DNA of 64,000 nt from the NCBI RefSeq assembly GCF_002954245.1, contig NZ_PPTG01000035.1, positions 124,371-188,370 on the forward strand, given 5' to 3'. Source of the DNA: Cryobacterium aureum (GTDB taxonomy: Bacteria; Actinomycetota; Actinomycetes; Actinomycetales; Microbacteriaceae). The notes under the pieces are model-generated. The model ran no database searches. It saw only the letters and a list, made by a program, of their open reading frames with translations, and had not been told where the DNA came from. Each line of letters starts with the position of its first letter. Positions within the stretch are counted from its first letter, which is position 1. Of this stretch, positions 1 through 8,808 are shown in pieces. Made by a program: the position numbers and the translations under genes.

Positions 1-793
1 CGAGCTGGAACCGGCCCTCGCCGCGCACCGCCGCCGCCAGCAATGGCGTCTCATCGCCGGGAGCCCGCAGAGCGTAGTGATGGTCGGGGTGACCGTCTCG
101 GGGCGCGATCATAGCGTCGAGCAGCAGGGCGGCATCCGCTACCGTGCGCGCCAGCGGGCCGCCGACGGGCAGACCGCCGAGCTTGTCGATGCCGGAGGCA
201 GCTGGCACGCGCCCGCGGCTCGGCTTGAGCCCGACCAGTCCGCAGGCGGCAGCTGGAATGCGGATGGACCCGCCACCGTCGGAGCCCGGTGCGAACGGAA
301 GCAGCCGGGCGGCGACCGCGACGGCGGCACCGCCGCTGGATCCGCCAGCGCCAAGCGCGAGGTTCCAGGGAGTGCGGGCGGGCGGTGCGGCGAGGCTTTC
401 GGTGTAGGAGGCCAAACCGAATTCGGGGGTGTTGGTCTTGCCGAGGCTGACTCCGCCGGCGTCGTCGAGCGCCTGCACCAGGTCGTCCGACTGTTCGGGC
501 ACGTAGTCGGCGAACAGGCGCGAGCCGAACCCGGCGTGCACCCCGGCGCGCAGGTAGAGGTCTTTGTCAGCGAAGGGGAGGCCCCAGAGCGGCGCGGTGC
601 GCGGCATCCGCTCTTCGACAAAACGGGCGCGGGCCCGGGCGGCGTCCGCGGTGACGGTGACAAAGGCGCCGAGCGCCGGGTTGAATTTCTCGATGCGGGC
701 CAGGTAATGCTCGGTCAGCTCGCTCGGACTGATATCGCGGCTCTGCAGGGCCTGCCATTGTTCCAGAGCAGTCAATTCGTGTGGATCAGCCAT
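1..793 (-). CDS. Amidase-signature family hydrolase, partial (C-terminus outside window)
   Basis: Reading the minus strand from an ATG at 793 gives about 264 codons open to the left edge, so the C-terminal part is missing. The protein carries the amidase signature: a catalytic Lys in GLPFADKD (about residue 77), the Gly/Ser-rich GAGGSSGGAA (about 148-157) with the cis-Ser, and the nucleophile Ser in DGGGSIRIPA (about residue 176). Family members hydrolyse carboxamides in the cytoplasm; the substrate cannot be read from the sequence. A TAGGCT box lies exactly 6 nt before the ATG and there is no Shine-Dalgarno, so the mRNA is probably leaderless. The gene is divergent from the SDR at 871. It could equally be annotated GatA-like, but no gatB or gatC is visible here. 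Confidence 0.9.
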   Translation of the reverse strand, partial: MADPHELTALEQWQALQSRDISPSELTEHYLARIEKFNPALGAFVTVTADAARARARFVEERMPRTAPLWGLPFADKDLYLRAGVHAGFGSRLFADYVPEQSDDLVQALDDAGGVSLGKTNTPEFGLASYTESLAAPPARTPWNLALGAGGSSGGAAVAVAARLLPFAPGSDGGGSIRIPAAACGLVGLKPSRGRVPAASGIDKLGGLPVGGPLARTVADAALLLDAMIAPRDGHPDHHYALRAPGDETPLLAAAVRGEGRFQL

Positions 794-799
794 GACCCG

Positions 800-805
800 A
801 GCCTA
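800..805 (-). promoter_or_regulatory. Probable -10 box of a leaderless transcript (amidase)
   Basis: TAGGCT (TANNNT) ends 6 nt before the ATG at 793. That spacing would put the transcription start on the A of the start codon. No convincing -35 was identified. Confidence 0.45.
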
Positions 806-858
806 GTTCGACCGGGGCGGGCGGCCAGCCAACACTGGTTATGCACGCGCAGGACGGC

Positions 859-864
859 TAGCCT
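859..864 (+). promoter_or_regulatory. Probable -10 box of a leaderless transcript (SDR)
   Basis: TAGCCT is followed by six bases and then the ATG at 871. There is no purine-rich Shine-Dalgarno in between. Confidence 0.45.
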
Positions 865-870
865 CAAGCC

Positions 871-1695
871 ATGGCCAGCGCTTTGTACAACCCCATCGGC
901 ACCACCGCGCTTATCACCGGAGCGTCGAGCGGACTCGGCGTCGGATACGCGCACGAGCTCGCGCAGCGCGGCGCGGATCTCGTGCTCGTCGCCCGCCGGC
1001 AGGCTCGCCTCGAAGCCCTCGCTGTCGATCTAGCCGAGAAATACGGCACGGTCTCCACCGTCATCCCCCTCGACCTCACCGAAGCGGATGCCGTTCCCGA
1101 GCTGGTGCGCGACCTCCGTGAGCGGACGATCACCATCGGTACCCTCGTGAACAACGCGGGCTTCGCGACCTTCGGCACCGTTCTCGACTCCGACCAGGCC
1201 AGGGAACGCGAGCAGGTCGCCCTCAACGTGCACGCCCTCACCGCGCTGACCCACGCCTTTCTGCCCGACCTGGTCGAAACGGCCTCATTGAATCCGCACA
1301 CGGCAGCGCTCGTGAATCTGGCCAGCACGGCCGCGTTCCAGCCCGTGCCGCGCATGGCGGTCTACGGGGCGACCAAAGCGTACGTGCTCAGTTATACCGA
1401 GGCAATCAGCTACGAAACCCGCGCGAGCGGCCTCAAGGTGACCGCGATCTGCCCCGGGCCTGCCGACACCGAGTTCTTCGAGGTTGCCCAGACCAGCGGC
1501 GGCAAGAAGGGTAAACCGCTCACGGTGGAGGAGGTCATGCGGGCCTCGTTCTCCGCCCTCGACCGCTCGGTGACGCCGTCTGTGGTGCTGGTCGGAGCCC
1601 GCAATGCCCTTCTTGCCCGGGTAGCGAGCATCTATCCCCGGCGCGCCGTGCTCAATGCGGTCGGGCGAATGAACACGCCACGCGCCGCCCGCTGA
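871..1695 (+). CDS. SDR family NAD(P)-dependent oxidoreductase
   Basis: This 274-residue protein is a classical short-chain dehydrogenase. It has an N-terminal Rossmann glycine motif TGASSGLG (about residues 16-23), an ARR segment suggesting NADP preference, the structural NNAGFA motif, and a YGATK catalytic Tyr/Lys pair. It resembles the YqjQ/DltE-like or fatty-acyl/ketone reductase SDR subgroup; the substrate is not predictable. The start is set by a TANNNT box 6 nt upstream. A small hairpin with six T residues terminates it inside the last codons of the convergent acetyltransferase. Class is certain; physiological role is unknown. Confidence 0.93.
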   Translation: MASALYNPIGTTALITGASSGLGVGYAHELAQRGADLVLVARRQARLEALAVDLAEKYGTVSTVIPLDLTEADAVPELVRDLRERTITIGTLVNNAGFATFGTVLDSDQAREREQVALNVHALTALTHAFLPDLVETASLNPHTAALVNLASTAAFQPVPRMAVYGATKAYVLSYTEAISYETRASGLKVTAICPGPADTEFFEVAQTSGGKKGKPLTVEEVMRASFSALDRSVTPSVVLVGARNALLARVASIYPRRAVLNAVGRMNTPRAAR

Positions 1696-1704
1696 CCCGG
1701 GATA

Positions 1705-1727
1705 CTGAAGCTACTTCAGGCTTTTTT
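1705..1727 (+). terminator. Intrinsic terminator of the SDR gene, embedded in the convergent gene
   Basis: CTGAAG-CTA-CTTCAG is followed by GC and six T residues (1722-1727). The hairpin spans the stop and last codons of the minus-strand GNAT gene, whose Lys codons supply the T-run. Confidence 0.7.
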
Positions 1728-2289
1728 GCAACAGAATCGTGCCGAGCCAGCGCTCGAACTTGAACCCCACCTTGCCCATGCGGCCGATCTCCTCGAAGCC
1801 GAAGTCGCGGTGCAGCTTGATCGAGGCATCCGCTCCCTGGTCAGCGATGACGGCGATGATCTCCTTCAAGCCGGCTGCTTTGGAGCGCTTAATCAGCTCG
1901 CCGAGCAGCTCGCGCCCGAGGCCCTTGCCGGTCGACGCGGCACCGAGATAGATCGAGTTTTCCACCGTGAACCGGTAGGCCTTCTTCTGCTTCCACGGGC
2001 TGACCAGGGCATACCCGAGAATCTGGCCGGCCGGCGAGACAGCAACGACGAACGGCATGCCCTGCTTGTTCAGGTAGTAGAACTTATCGCGCCACTCGGC
2101 GAGCGTCATGGCATCTTCGTCGAAGGTGACCGTGCTGTTGGCCACGTAGTAGTTGTAGATCTCGCGAATGTGCGGCAGATCGGTCGCCCGAACCTCGCGC
2201 ATCTCGTACTCGAACGGTGCCTCGGCCACAGCTTCCGGCCGCAGGTGGCGGGGCAGCCGACGACGAGGCTCGTATTCTTCCTCAAGCAC
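1711..2289 (-). CDS. GNAT family N-acetyltransferase (PAT/Bar-like)
   Basis: 192 residues. The GNAT fold covers residues about 28-185: the start [20 protein letters not shown] is typical of phosphinothricin/methionine-sulfone-type acetyltransferases, and the acetyl-CoA loop is at [12 protein letters not shown]. The substrate is probably a small amine or amino-acid analogue, which is a family inference only. The GTG start at 2289 is chosen because GGGGAG lies 6-7 nt upstream, inside the end of ung; the two genes overlap by 8 bp, indicating [13 protein letters not shown] coupling. An Arg-rich N-terminal extension of about 25 residues precedes the domain. Confidence 0.9.
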   Translation of the reverse strand: MLEEEYEPRRRLPRHLRPEAVAEAPFEYEMREVRATDLPHIREIYNYYVANSTVTFDEDAMTLAEWRDKFYYLNKQGMPFVVAVSPAGQILGYALVSPWKQKKAYRFTVENSIYLGAASTGKGLGRELLGELIKRSKAAGLKEIIAVIADQGADASIKLHRDFGFEEIGRMGKVGFKFERWLGTILLQKSLK

Positions 2290-3004
2290 CCGGAACTCCC
2301 CTTTCTGGTTGGTTCCAGATTACCGGAAGCTCCCAGCAGACCGGTGCCGCCCCCTGCCGGGCAAGTAACCGATTGGCCGCGCTGAACGGCTTGGAGCCGA
2401 AAAATCCGCGGCGGGCCGACAGCGGGCTCGGGTGCGCCGACTCGAGCACGGGCGTGTCGCCGAGCAGGGGCGCGAGCGCGCCGGCATCTTTACCCCAGAG
2501 AATCGCGATGAGCGGATGCGTCCGCCCCACCAACGCACGGATGGCCTGATCGGTCACTGCTTCCCAACCGTGCCGCCGATGCGATCCGGCCACCCCGGCG
2601 CGCACGCTGAGCACCCGGTTCAGCAGCAGCACGCCCTGGTCGGACCAGGCGGAGAGATCGCCGTGCTCGGGGCGCGGCAGGCCGAGGTCAGTGCCGAGTT
2701 CGGTGTAGATATTGCCGAGGCTGCGCGGCACCGGCCGCACGTCGGCGTTGACGGCGAACGCCAGACCGATCGGATGCCCCGGAGTGGGGTACGGATCCTG
2801 CCCGACGATGAGCACTCGCACGGCGTCGAAAGGCTGCCGGAATGCGCGCAGCAGGTCATCGGCGGCTGGCAACACCTCGTGGCCGGCCGCGCGTTCGCTC
2901 GCGAGGAACGCGCCAACCGTGGCCAGGTCGTTGGCCACGGGGGCGAGCGCTCGCGCCCAGCCCGGGTCGATCTCGCCGCTGGCCGCGAGGGCGTCGAGGT
3001 TCAC
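2282..3004 (-). CDS. ung: Uracil-DNA glycosylase, family 1
   Basis: This 240-residue enzyme removes uracil from DNA, the first step of base-excision repair. The water-activating motif [16 protein letters not shown] (Asp at about residue 70) and the C-terminal DNA-intercalation motif [11 protein letters not shown] are both intact, which identifies family 1 Ung. Length is close to the usual 220-240. It begins with GTG three nucleotides after the stop of the upstream S51-like gene and overlaps the GNAT gene downstream, so all four minus-strand genes 4287 to 1711 are probably one transcript. Confidence 0.97.
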   Translation of the reverse strand: MNLDALAASGEIDPGWARALAPVANDLATVGAFLASERAAGHEVLPAADDLLRAFRQPFDAVRVLIVGQDPYPTPGHPIGLAFAVNADVRPVPRSLGNIYTELGTDLGLPRPEHGDLSAWSDQGVLLLNRVLSVRAGVAGSHRRHGWEAVTDQAIRALVGRTHPLIAILWGKDAGALAPLLGDTPVLESAHPSPLSARRGFFGSKPFSAANRLLARQGAAPVCWELPVIWNQPERGVPGA

Positions 3005-3007
3005 TCG

Positions 3008-3715
3008 TCAGGCGCCGATGGTGCTCACGAGCACGCCGCCGTCGGCCTGGCTGACCTTCCAGATGCTGCCGGAGCCGAGCACGCGCAGAGCGCCCTCGCC
3101 GACCACGAGCACGGTGTTCTCGTCGATGGCCAGGCCGCCGTCGATGAGCCCGGCCTCGGTCGCGGCGATCAGGCGGGACAGGCTGCCGGACTGGGCGGCG
3201 TGCACGTCGACGGTGACATCGAGCAGTCCGATGCCCTGGGCGAGGGTGATCTCGTCGAGTCCCTCTGAGACGTCTTCGGGAGTGACCTCGACGCCGCCGA
3301 TGCGCCAGCCGCCGATCAGGGCACGTTCGGCCGCGATCATGGCACCGGCCGAGAAGCCGAGATAGGGAACGCCGGCCGATACCTGGCGGCGAATCTCGCC
3401 GGCAATCGGCAGCAAGGCAGCGAGGTAGTCGGGCGTCACGCCGCCGCCGATGATGATGCCGTCGACCGCAGAAACAGCGGTGAGGGCGGCCACGTCGCCG
3501 GGGGCGAGCACGGTCAGTCGAGCCTGCGCCGTCAGCCCGAGCGCTGCGGACAGTTCCTCGGCGTGGGCGCTGCCCGGGCCGACGGTGATGATCGCCACGA
3601 TCGGTTCGTCGCGGTTGGCTTTGAAAGCCTGCGCCGTGACCTCGGCCCGGAACGTGGCGAAGACCGGAATGTCACTCTCAGCGTCTCCCCCGCCGCCGAC
3701 CAGGTGCACGCTCAC
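3008..3715 (-). CDS. Peptidase S51 / cyanophycinase-like class I glutamine-amidotransferase-fold protein
   Basis: 235 residues. Glycine-rich N-terminus VHLVGGGGD, IIIGGGVTPDY, and a nucleophile elbow GFSAGAM (Ser) mark the S51 dipeptidase E / cyanophycinase fold; further on, GGWRIGG and AIDENT are typical of cyanophycinase-like proteins. No cyanophycin synthetase is present in the window, so a small-peptide hydrolase role is as likely as polymer degradation. The GTG start overlaps the stop of the phosphoribosyltransferase gene by 4 bp (GTGA), implying [13 protein letters not shown]. The catalytic fold is seen in the sequence; the substrate is unknown. Confidence 0.88.
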   Translation of the reverse strand: MSVHLVGGGGDAESDIPVFATFRAEVTAQAFKANRDEPIVAIITVGPGSAHAEELSAALGLTAQARLTVLAPGDVAALTAVSAVDGIIIGGGVTPDYLAALLPIAGEIRRQVSAGVPYLGFSAGAMIAAERALIGGWRIGGVEVTPEDVSEGLDEITLAQGIGLLDVTVDVHAAQSGSLSRLIAATEAGLIDGGLAIDENTVLVVGEGALRVLGSGSIWKVSQADGGVLVSTIGA

Positions 3716-4287
3716 GCGGAGACCTCGGCAGCCCCGTCAAGACTCACGTCGGCGAACGCTTCCGGCGCGTTCGCGCCGGGCGCGCCGGGTACCGGCGGCA
3801 ACGCCGACCAGGGAAACACGATCCATCTGTCGGTTTCGCGCCAGGTGAAGTCGGGCACGTGCACGGTGCGCGGCTTGGTGTATAGCGTCGCGGTGCGCAC
3901 CTCCATTGCCGTCTCGCCGAGCAGGCGCATGACGAGCGCGAGCGTGTGGCCGGAGTCGGAGACGTCGTCAACCAAGAGCACCTTCTTGCCGGCGAGCGCC
4001 GGGGCGTCGAGCATCGGCGCCGACAGCACGGGCTCCGGCAGGCGCTCGTCGATACCGGTGTAGAACTCCACATTGATGCTGCCACAGTTCTTGGTGCCGA
4101 GCGCGTACGAGATTGCGCCGGCCAGCAGCAGCCCACCGCGGGCAATGGCGATCACGACATCCGGGTGAAAATCGCTTGCCCGTACCCGGGTCGCCAGCTC
4201 GCGCGACGCCGCAGCGAAGTCGGTCCACTGCAGAATTTCGCGGTCGATAGCGGGCGCAGTGGGCAAAACCTCGGCATCAAATGTCAT
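3712..4287 (-). CDS. Purine-type phosphoribosyltransferase
   Basis: 191 residues with a type I PRTase fold: the N-terminal part contains VVIAIARGGLLLAGAISYAL, and the PRPP-binding loop VLLVDDVSDSGHTL lies near residue 100. Similar actinobacterial proteins are annotated as xanthine/hypoxanthine or generic phosphoribosyltransferases of purine salvage. The short flexible hood makes base specificity uncertain. The ATG at 4287 follows a TAGCAT box by exactly six bases with no Shine-Dalgarno, so this is the leaderless first gene of the four-gene minus-strand group. Confidence 0.9.
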   Translation of the reverse strand: MTFDAEVLPTAPAIDREILQWTDFAAASRELATRVRASDFHPDVVIAIARGGLLLAGAISYALGTKNCGSINVEFYTGIDERLPEPVLSAPMLDAPALAGKKVLLVDDVSDSGHTLALVMRLLGETAMEVRTATLYTKPRTVHVPDFTWRETDRWIVFPWSALPPVPGAPGANAPEAFADVSLDGAAEVSA

Positions 4288-4293
4288 CCGTCA

Positions 4294-4299
4294 ATGCTA
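4294..4299 (-). promoter_or_regulatory. Probable -10 box of a leaderless operon (phosphoribosyltransferase-S51-ung-GNAT)
   Basis: TAGCAT lies six bases before the ATG at 4287. Confidence 0.45.
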
Positions 4300-4324
4300 T
4301 CCATATCCCGGTCGACCATACACA

Positions 4325-4366
4325 AAGCGGATGCCGCACTGCCAGCTGGTAGTGCGGCATCCGCTT
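4325..4366 (-). terminator. Hairpin terminator of the prp operon
   Basis: A perfect 16-bp inverted repeat (arms 4325-4340 and 4351-4366, 10-nt loop) begins 14 nt after the prpC stop. On the minus strand it is followed by TTTGTG, a weak U-tract. Each arm contains the 11-mer AAGCGGATGCC that recurs through the window. Confidence 0.75.
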
Positions 4367-4380
4367 CACAGAAAATGCGC

Positions 4381-5520
4381 CTACGGCACCTGCCGCTGAT
4401 CGACGCCGTTGTAGGCCGACAGCGGGCGGATGAGCGCGTTGCTCTTCTTCTGCTCGCAGATGTGCGCGGTCCACCCGGTGATGCGCGCCGCCACGAAGAT
4501 GGGGGTGAAGGTGAGGGTGTCGAATCCCATCAGGTGGTAGGCCGGGCCCGACGGATAGTCGAGGTTGGGCAGGATGTTCTTGCGCGTGGTCATCGCCGTC
4601 TCGAGGGCTTCGTACAGTTCGAGCAGCTCCGGCTTCTCGTAGTGGTCAACCAGGGTGACGAGCGCGGCCCGCATGGTGGGAACCCGCGAGTCGCCGCTCT
4701 TGTAGACGCGGTGTCCGAAGCCCATGATCTTGCGCTTGGCGGCGAGCGCCTGCTCGAGCCACGGCTCGGCCCGCGTGGCCGATCCGGCCTCAAAGCCGAT
4801 CTCGGTGAAGGTGTGCATGACGGCTTCGTTGGCGCCGCCGTGCAGCGCTCCCTTGAGCGCCCCGACCGCACCGGTCACGGCCGAGTACAGGTCAGACAGG
4901 GTGGACGTGATGACCCGAGCGGTGAAGGTCGACGCGTTGAAGGAGTGCTCGGCGTAGAGAATCATCGACACATCGAACGCGTTGACCACGACGAGTTCCG
5001 GCACCTCGCCGAAAGCCATGTGCAGAAAGTTTGCCGAGTAGCCGAGGTCGTCGCGGGGCTCGACCAAATCGAGGCCGTGCCGACGACGCTGGTCGTAGGA
5101 GACGATCGCCGGCAGCTGGGCGAACAGGCGAATCGACTTGGCGAGGTCGGATTCGGGCGATGGGTTTTCGGCCTCCGGGTCGCTCGCACCGATGACGCTC
5201 ACCGCGGTGCGCACGACGTCCATCGGGTGGGCGGTCAGCGGCAGTTCGTCGATGATCCGCTTCACCACCGGGCTGAGGTGACGCAGCGAGCGCTCGAGCG
5301 CCTCGAAGTCAGCGAGCTGCTGGTCTGTAGGCAGTTCGCCGTGCCAGAGCAGGTAGGCGACCTCTTCAAAGCTCTTCTTCGCCGCGAGTTCCTGCACCGG
5401 GTAGCCCCGATAGAGCAGCGAGTTGGTCTCCGGGTTGACCTTGGAGACCGCGGTCGTGTCGACGACGACGCCGGTGAGCCCCTTATAAACGTGCGGTTCG
5501 ACAGTTTGGGTGTCAGACAT
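4381..5520 (-). CDS. prpC: 2-methylcitrate synthase / citrate synthase
   Basis: 379 residues, the usual size of the short bacterial citrate-synthase type. It condenses propionyl-CoA with oxaloacetate to 2-methylcitrate, the entry step of the methylcitrate cycle. The active-site motif GFGHRVYK, the LLWHGELPT segment and the HGGANEAV motif are all present. Placement directly after prpD and prpB (9-bp gap) indicates methylcitrate rather than housekeeping citrate synthesis, although these enzymes often accept both acyl-CoAs. AAAGGAG precedes the ATG. It is the last gene of the minus-strand operon, before the hairpin at 4325-4366. Confidence 0.95.
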   Translation of the reverse strand: MSDTQTVEPHVYKGLTGVVVDTTAVSKVNPETNSLLYRGYPVQELAAKKSFEEVAYLLWHGELPTDQQLADFEALERSLRHLSPVVKRIIDELPLTAHPMDVVRTAVSVIGASDPEAENPSPESDLAKSIRLFAQLPAIVSYDQRRRHGLDLVEPRDDLGYSANFLHMAFGEVPELVVVNAFDVSMILYAEHSFNASTFTARVITSTLSDLYSAVTGAVGALKGALHGGANEAVMHTFTEIGFEAGSATRAEPWLEQALAAKRKIMGFGHRVYKSGDSRVPTMRAALVTLVDHYEKPELLELYEALETAMTTRKNILPNLDYPSGPAYHLMGFDTLTFTPIFVAARITGWTAHICEQKKSNALIRPLSAYNGVDQRQVP

Positions 5521-5529
5521 TGTGCTCCT

Positions 5530-6456
5530 TTAGACCTGTGAACTGGGCGTGGAAATGTGCGGGTTCAACGTGAAATCGAAGATACCCGAATCGAACTGGC
5601 TGTACGACGCATAATCCAGCAACTCGTACAGGTCGGCCCGGTGCTGCATCTCCGGCAGCATCGTGCTGAGGGAGCCCGTCTGCTCGATCGCGTCCAGTCC
5701 GCGCGCGGCCGATCCCATCGCGAGGCGGAGCAACGAAACCGGAAAGATCACCAGGTTCATACCCACGTTTTCAAGCTGCTGCACGGTGTACAGCTCGCCC
5801 TTGCCGAACTCGGTCATGTTGGCCAAGATCGGCACCGACACGGCCGCCCGAATCGTTTCGAACTCGGCCAGGCTGCCCATCGCCTCGGGGAAGATCGCGT
5901 CGGCTCCGGCATCCTGCAGCTGCTTGGCCCGCGTCACGGCCGCGTCCAGCCCGTCGACGGCACGGATGTCCGTGCGCGCCATCACGAGAAAGTTCGCATC
6001 CCGCCGCGCGTCGACCGCAGCGCGGATACGCTTGATCGCGGTGTCGGCGTCCACTACCTGCTTGCCGTCGAGGTGGCCGCAGCGTTTCGGGTTGATCTGG
6101 TCCTCGATGTGCATACCGGCCAGGCCGGCATCCTCGAGAGTCTGGATGGTGCGGGCCACGTTCATCGGCTCACCGAACCCGGTGTCGGCGTCGACGATGG
6201 CCGGCAGGTCGGTCATGCGGGCGATCTGCTGCGACCGGCCGGCCACCTCGGTCAGGGTGGTCAGACCGATGTCGGGCAGGCCGAGGTCTGCCGAGAGTAC
6301 CGCGCCCGAAATGTAGACCCCCTCGAACCCCTTCTGCTGGATCAGTTTGGCCGAGAGCGGGTTGAACGCGCCGGGATAACGGAGAATCTTGCCACTGGCC
6401 AGACCAGCCCGGAGGGCGACGCGCTTGTCGGCGGCGGTCGTTCCGGCGTACAGCAT
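5530..6456 (-). CDS. prpB: Methylisocitrate lyase
   Basis: 308 residues of the isocitrate lyase/PEP mutase superfamily. It cleaves 2-methylisocitrate to pyruvate and succinate. The signature KRCGHLDGK with the catalytic Cys, and the Mg-binding segment DADTGFGEP, are intact. The start overlaps the prpD stop by one base (TAATG), and prpC follows 9 bp later, so the three enzymes are [12 protein letters not shown]. The length matches PrpB (about 300) rather than the longer isocitrate lyase. Confidence 0.96.
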   Translation of the reverse strand: MLYAGTTAADKRVALRAGLASGKILRYPGAFNPLSAKLIQQKGFEGVYISGAVLSADLGLPDIGLTTLTEVAGRSQQIARMTDLPAIVDADTGFGEPMNVARTIQTLEDAGLAGMHIEDQINPKRCGHLDGKQVVDADTAIKRIRAAVDARRDANFLVMARTDIRAVDGLDAAVTRAKQLQDAGADAIFPEAMGSLAEFETIRAAVSVPILANMTEFGKGELYTVQQLENVGMNLVIFPVSLLRLAMGSAARGLDAIEQTGSLSTMLPEMQHRADLYELLDYASYSQFDSGIFDFTLNPHISTPSSQV

Positions 6457-7991
6457 TAGAAGATTCCGTTCGGGGTGGCGATCGACGAGAGCAGCCCGGG
6501 CTTGGCCACGATGGTCAGGCCGCCGAGGTCGGCGGCGTTCAGCTCCGGCAGGCGCTGCGCGAGCGTGAGGAAGCGTTCGATCTCAGCCTCCTCCATCACC
6601 GGCGCGGCCAGCGTGCGGAACTTGTTGATGTACTCCGCGCGGGCGAACGGTCGAGCGCCGAGCGGATGCGCATCGGCGACGGCGATCTCGTCGACCAGAC
6701 GGGTTCCGTTGGCCAGTTCGATTTCAACGCGACCGCCGAAGGCCTTCTCGGCCGGGTCGAGGGAGTGGTAGCGACGCGTCCACTCCTTGTCTTCGGTCGT
6801 GGTGACGGTGTTCCACAGGGCGATGGTGTCTGGGCGGCCCGCGCGCTCCGGGCTGTAGGAGTCGACGTGGTTCCAGGTGCCGTCCTGCAGGGCCACCGTG
6901 AAGATGTACGGAATGGAGTGGTCGAGGGTTTCGCGGCTCGCCGTGGGGTCGTACTTCTGGGGGTCGTTGGCGCCGGAACCGATCACGAAGTGCGTGTGGT
7001 GGCTGGTGTGGATCACAACGCTCTTGATGGCGCCGGCCACGAGCAGCTCGGGGTGCTCGTTGTGCAGCTTGCGAGCGAGGTCGATCCAGGCCTGCGCCTG
7101 GTACTCGGCCGAGTGCTCCTTGGTATAGCTGTCCAGAATGGCGCGCTTGATACTGCCGGGTTTGGGCAGCGACACGTCGTAGGAGCCCTCCGGTCCGTCG
7201 AGCAGCCAGGCGATGACGCCGTCTTCGCCCTCGTAGATCGGGGTCGGGCTGGTCTCGCCGCGGAGCGCACGGTCAACGGCTTCGACGGCCATCTTCCCGG
7301 CGAAGGCCGGGGCGTGCGCCTTCCAGCTGGAGATTTCGCCCTTCCGCGACTGGCGGGTCGCGGTCGTGGTGTGCAGCGCCTGGCCGACGGCCTGAAAGAC
7401 GATTTCCTTGTCGAGGCCGAGCAGGGTGCCGATGCCGGCGGCGACCGACGGGCCGAGGTGGGCGACGTGGTCGATCTTGTGCGCGTGCAGGCTGATCGAT
7501 TTCACGAGGTCGATCTGAATCTCGTAGCCGGTGGCGATACCGCGAATCAGGTCGCTGCCGGTCAGGCCGCGGGCGGCGGCGAGGTGCTGGGCGACGGCCG
7601 TGATCGGGGGAATGTTGTCGCCCGGGTGGGAATATTCGGCGGCCAGGAAGGTGTCGTGGTAATCGAGTTCACGCACGGCGACGCCGTTGGCCCAGGCGGC
7701 CCACTCCGGCGACACCCGTCGGGCCGGTGCGAGGCCGAACACGGTCGCGCCGTCGCCGCCGTTCGAACGCGGGTGCGCGAGTGCCTGCGAACGAGCAGCG
7801 ATCACCGGGCGACGGGTCAGGCTGGCCGCGGCAACGGAAGCGTTGTCGATGACGCGGTTGATGACCATCTCGGTCACCTCCTCGGAGACCGGGGCTGGAT
7901 CGGCGGCGACCTCAGCGATCTTCCAGGCCAACTGGTCCTCGCGGGCCAGATTCTCGTCGCTCTTGTGAACTCGAACGTGGTGCAGCTGCAC
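6456..7991 (-). CDS. prpD: 2-methylcitrate dehydratase, MmgE/PrpD family
   Basis: 511 residues, full length for PrpD. It dehydrates 2-methylcitrate to 2-methyl-cis-aconitate, on the way to methylisocitrate. The family-typical [20 protein letters not shown] segment, [16 protein letters not shown], and the C-terminal [12 protein letters not shown] are readable. The GTG start at 7991 has AAGGGA six bases upstream and lies 14 bp after the regulator gene. Together with PrpB and PrpC it completes the methylcitrate cycle except for methylcitrate isomerisation, usually done by an aconitase encoded elsewhere. Confidence 0.96.
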   Translation of the reverse strand: MQLHHVRVHKSDENLAREDQLAWKIAEVAADPAPVSEEVTEMVINRVIDNASVAAASLTRRPVIAARSQALAHPRSNGGDGATVFGLAPARRVSPEWAAWANGVAVRELDYHDTFLAAEYSHPGDNIPPITAVAQHLAAARGLTGSDLIRGIATGYEIQIDLVKSISLHAHKIDHVAHLGPSVAAGIGTLLGLDKEIVFQAVGQALHTTTATRQSRKGEISSWKAHAPAFAGKMAVEAVDRALRGETSPTPIYEGEDGVIAWLLDGPEGSYDVSLPKPGSIKRAILDSYTKEHSAEYQAQAWIDLARKLHNEHPELLVAGAIKSVVIHTSHHTHFVIGSGANDPQKYDPTASRETLDHSIPYIFTVALQDGTWNHVDSYSPERAGRPDTIALWNTVTTTEDKEWTRRYHSLDPAEKAFGGRVEIELANGTRLVDEIAVADAHPLGARPFARAEYINKFRTLAAPVMEEAEIERFLTLAQRLPELNAADLGGLTIVAKPGLLSSIATPNGIF

Positions 7992-8005
7992 GGTGGATCC
8001 CTTCG

Positions 8006-8701
8006 TTAGTCGGCCGCAGTCGTTGATCGACTACCGACCGAGTCCTCTTCGATCGCCGCGAGGACGCTCAAGAGGCTTTGGTGAAGATGAATATGGGTGG
8101 CATGGGCTGCCAGCGACGGGTCGCCGGCGATGATGGCGTCGATAATCAGCAGGTGCTCGGCCGCTGCGGCACGAAGCCGCAGCGGATTTCTCCGGGCCAA
8201 CCGACGGATACGGGCCAAGTGGGTGCGTACGGCGCGCAGGGCGCCGACGAGAAAGGGGTTTTCGACGGCCACGTCGACAGCATCTTCGAGCTCGTCGATC
8301 AGCACGTAGTAGCGGTGCACACCGATATCGCCCTGCTCCAGCAGCTCCGGGGCGCTCACAAAGGCGTCGCGCAGTTTCATGAACGGTGCGGGGTCACGCC
8401 GAGTGGCGGCCAGACGGATGGCCTGCACCTCGAGCGCCTGGCGCAGTTCGTACAGTTCGGAGATGCTGTCGACGGAGATGTCGGTCACCTCGAACCCGCG
8501 GCCGCGACGTCCAACGACGAGCCCGTCGGTAATCAACCGGGCTACCGCTTCACGCAGCGGGGTGCGAGACACGCCGATGCGCTCGGCTTGTTCTACTTCG
8601 AGCAGGGCGGCGCCGGGGGCGAGGAGGCCGCCCAGAATCTCCCCGCGCAGCTGACGGTACGCCCGCTCGCTAGCGCGAAGCGGTACGTCTAACCCCAACA
8701 T
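8006..8701 (-). CDS. GntR-family (FCD/FadR-type) transcriptional regulator of the prp genes
   Basis: About 231 residues from the ATG at 8701. An N-terminal winged helix ([11 protein letters not shown]...[16 protein letters not shown], about residues 10-65) is followed by an all-helical FCD ligand domain that includes [17 protein letters not shown], and acidic and His residues that bind metal or organic acids in this family. It is the first gene of the operon with prpD, prpB and prpC and is divergent from prpE, so it probably controls both. Upstream TGTATACACAA sites fit the GntR/FadR half-site style. Methylcitrate or a related acid as inducer is an inference. A longer reading from 8740 would run through one operator and is less likely. 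Confidence 0.9.
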   Translation of the reverse strand: MLGLDVPLRASERAYRQLRGEILGGLLAPGAALLEVEQAERIGVSRTPLREAVARLITDGLVVGRRGRGFEVTDISVDSISELYELRQALEVQAIRLAATRRDPAPFMKLRDAFVSAPELLEQGDIGVHRYYVLIDELEDAVDVAVENPFLVGALRAVRTHLARIRRLARRNPLRLRAAAAEHLLIIDAIIAGDPSLAAHATHIHLHQSLLSVLAAIEEDSVGSRSTTAAD

Positions 8702-8710
8702 TGCGGTTTC

Positions 8711-8721
8711 TGTATACACAA
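8711..8721. promoter_or_regulatory. Putative GntR/FCD operator, copy 1
   Basis: TGTATACACAA with the 8-bp palindrome TGTATACA, 9 bp upstream of the regulator start. It overlaps where the regulator -10 would lie, which suggests autorepression. Confidence 0.55.
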
Positions 8722-8773
8722 GAGCGATCCTATTCCACATTGCCGGGTTATATGCAATACTTCAACCACTCTT

Positions 8774-8784
8774 TGTATACACAA
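8774..8784. promoter_or_regulatory. Putative GntR/FCD operator, copy 2
   Basis: An identical TGTATACACAA on the same strand, exactly 63 bp from copy 1 and 24 bp upstream of the prpE start. It is preceded by T, giving TTGTATACACAA. Confidence 0.55.
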
Positions 8785-8808
8785 GGCACTTCGATGGAGA
8801 AGGTAGAC

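Noticed and set aside
77..1033. A 318-codon plus-strand frame across the amidase region
   Set aside because: It runs antisense through the amidase, whose catalytic motifs are intact, and its [11 protein letters not shown] has no family features. High GC produces long antisense open frames throughout this window.
3946..5541. A 531-codon plus-strand frame opposite prpC
   Set aside because: It is antisense to a clear citrate-synthase family enzyme, with low-complexity composition and no start signal.
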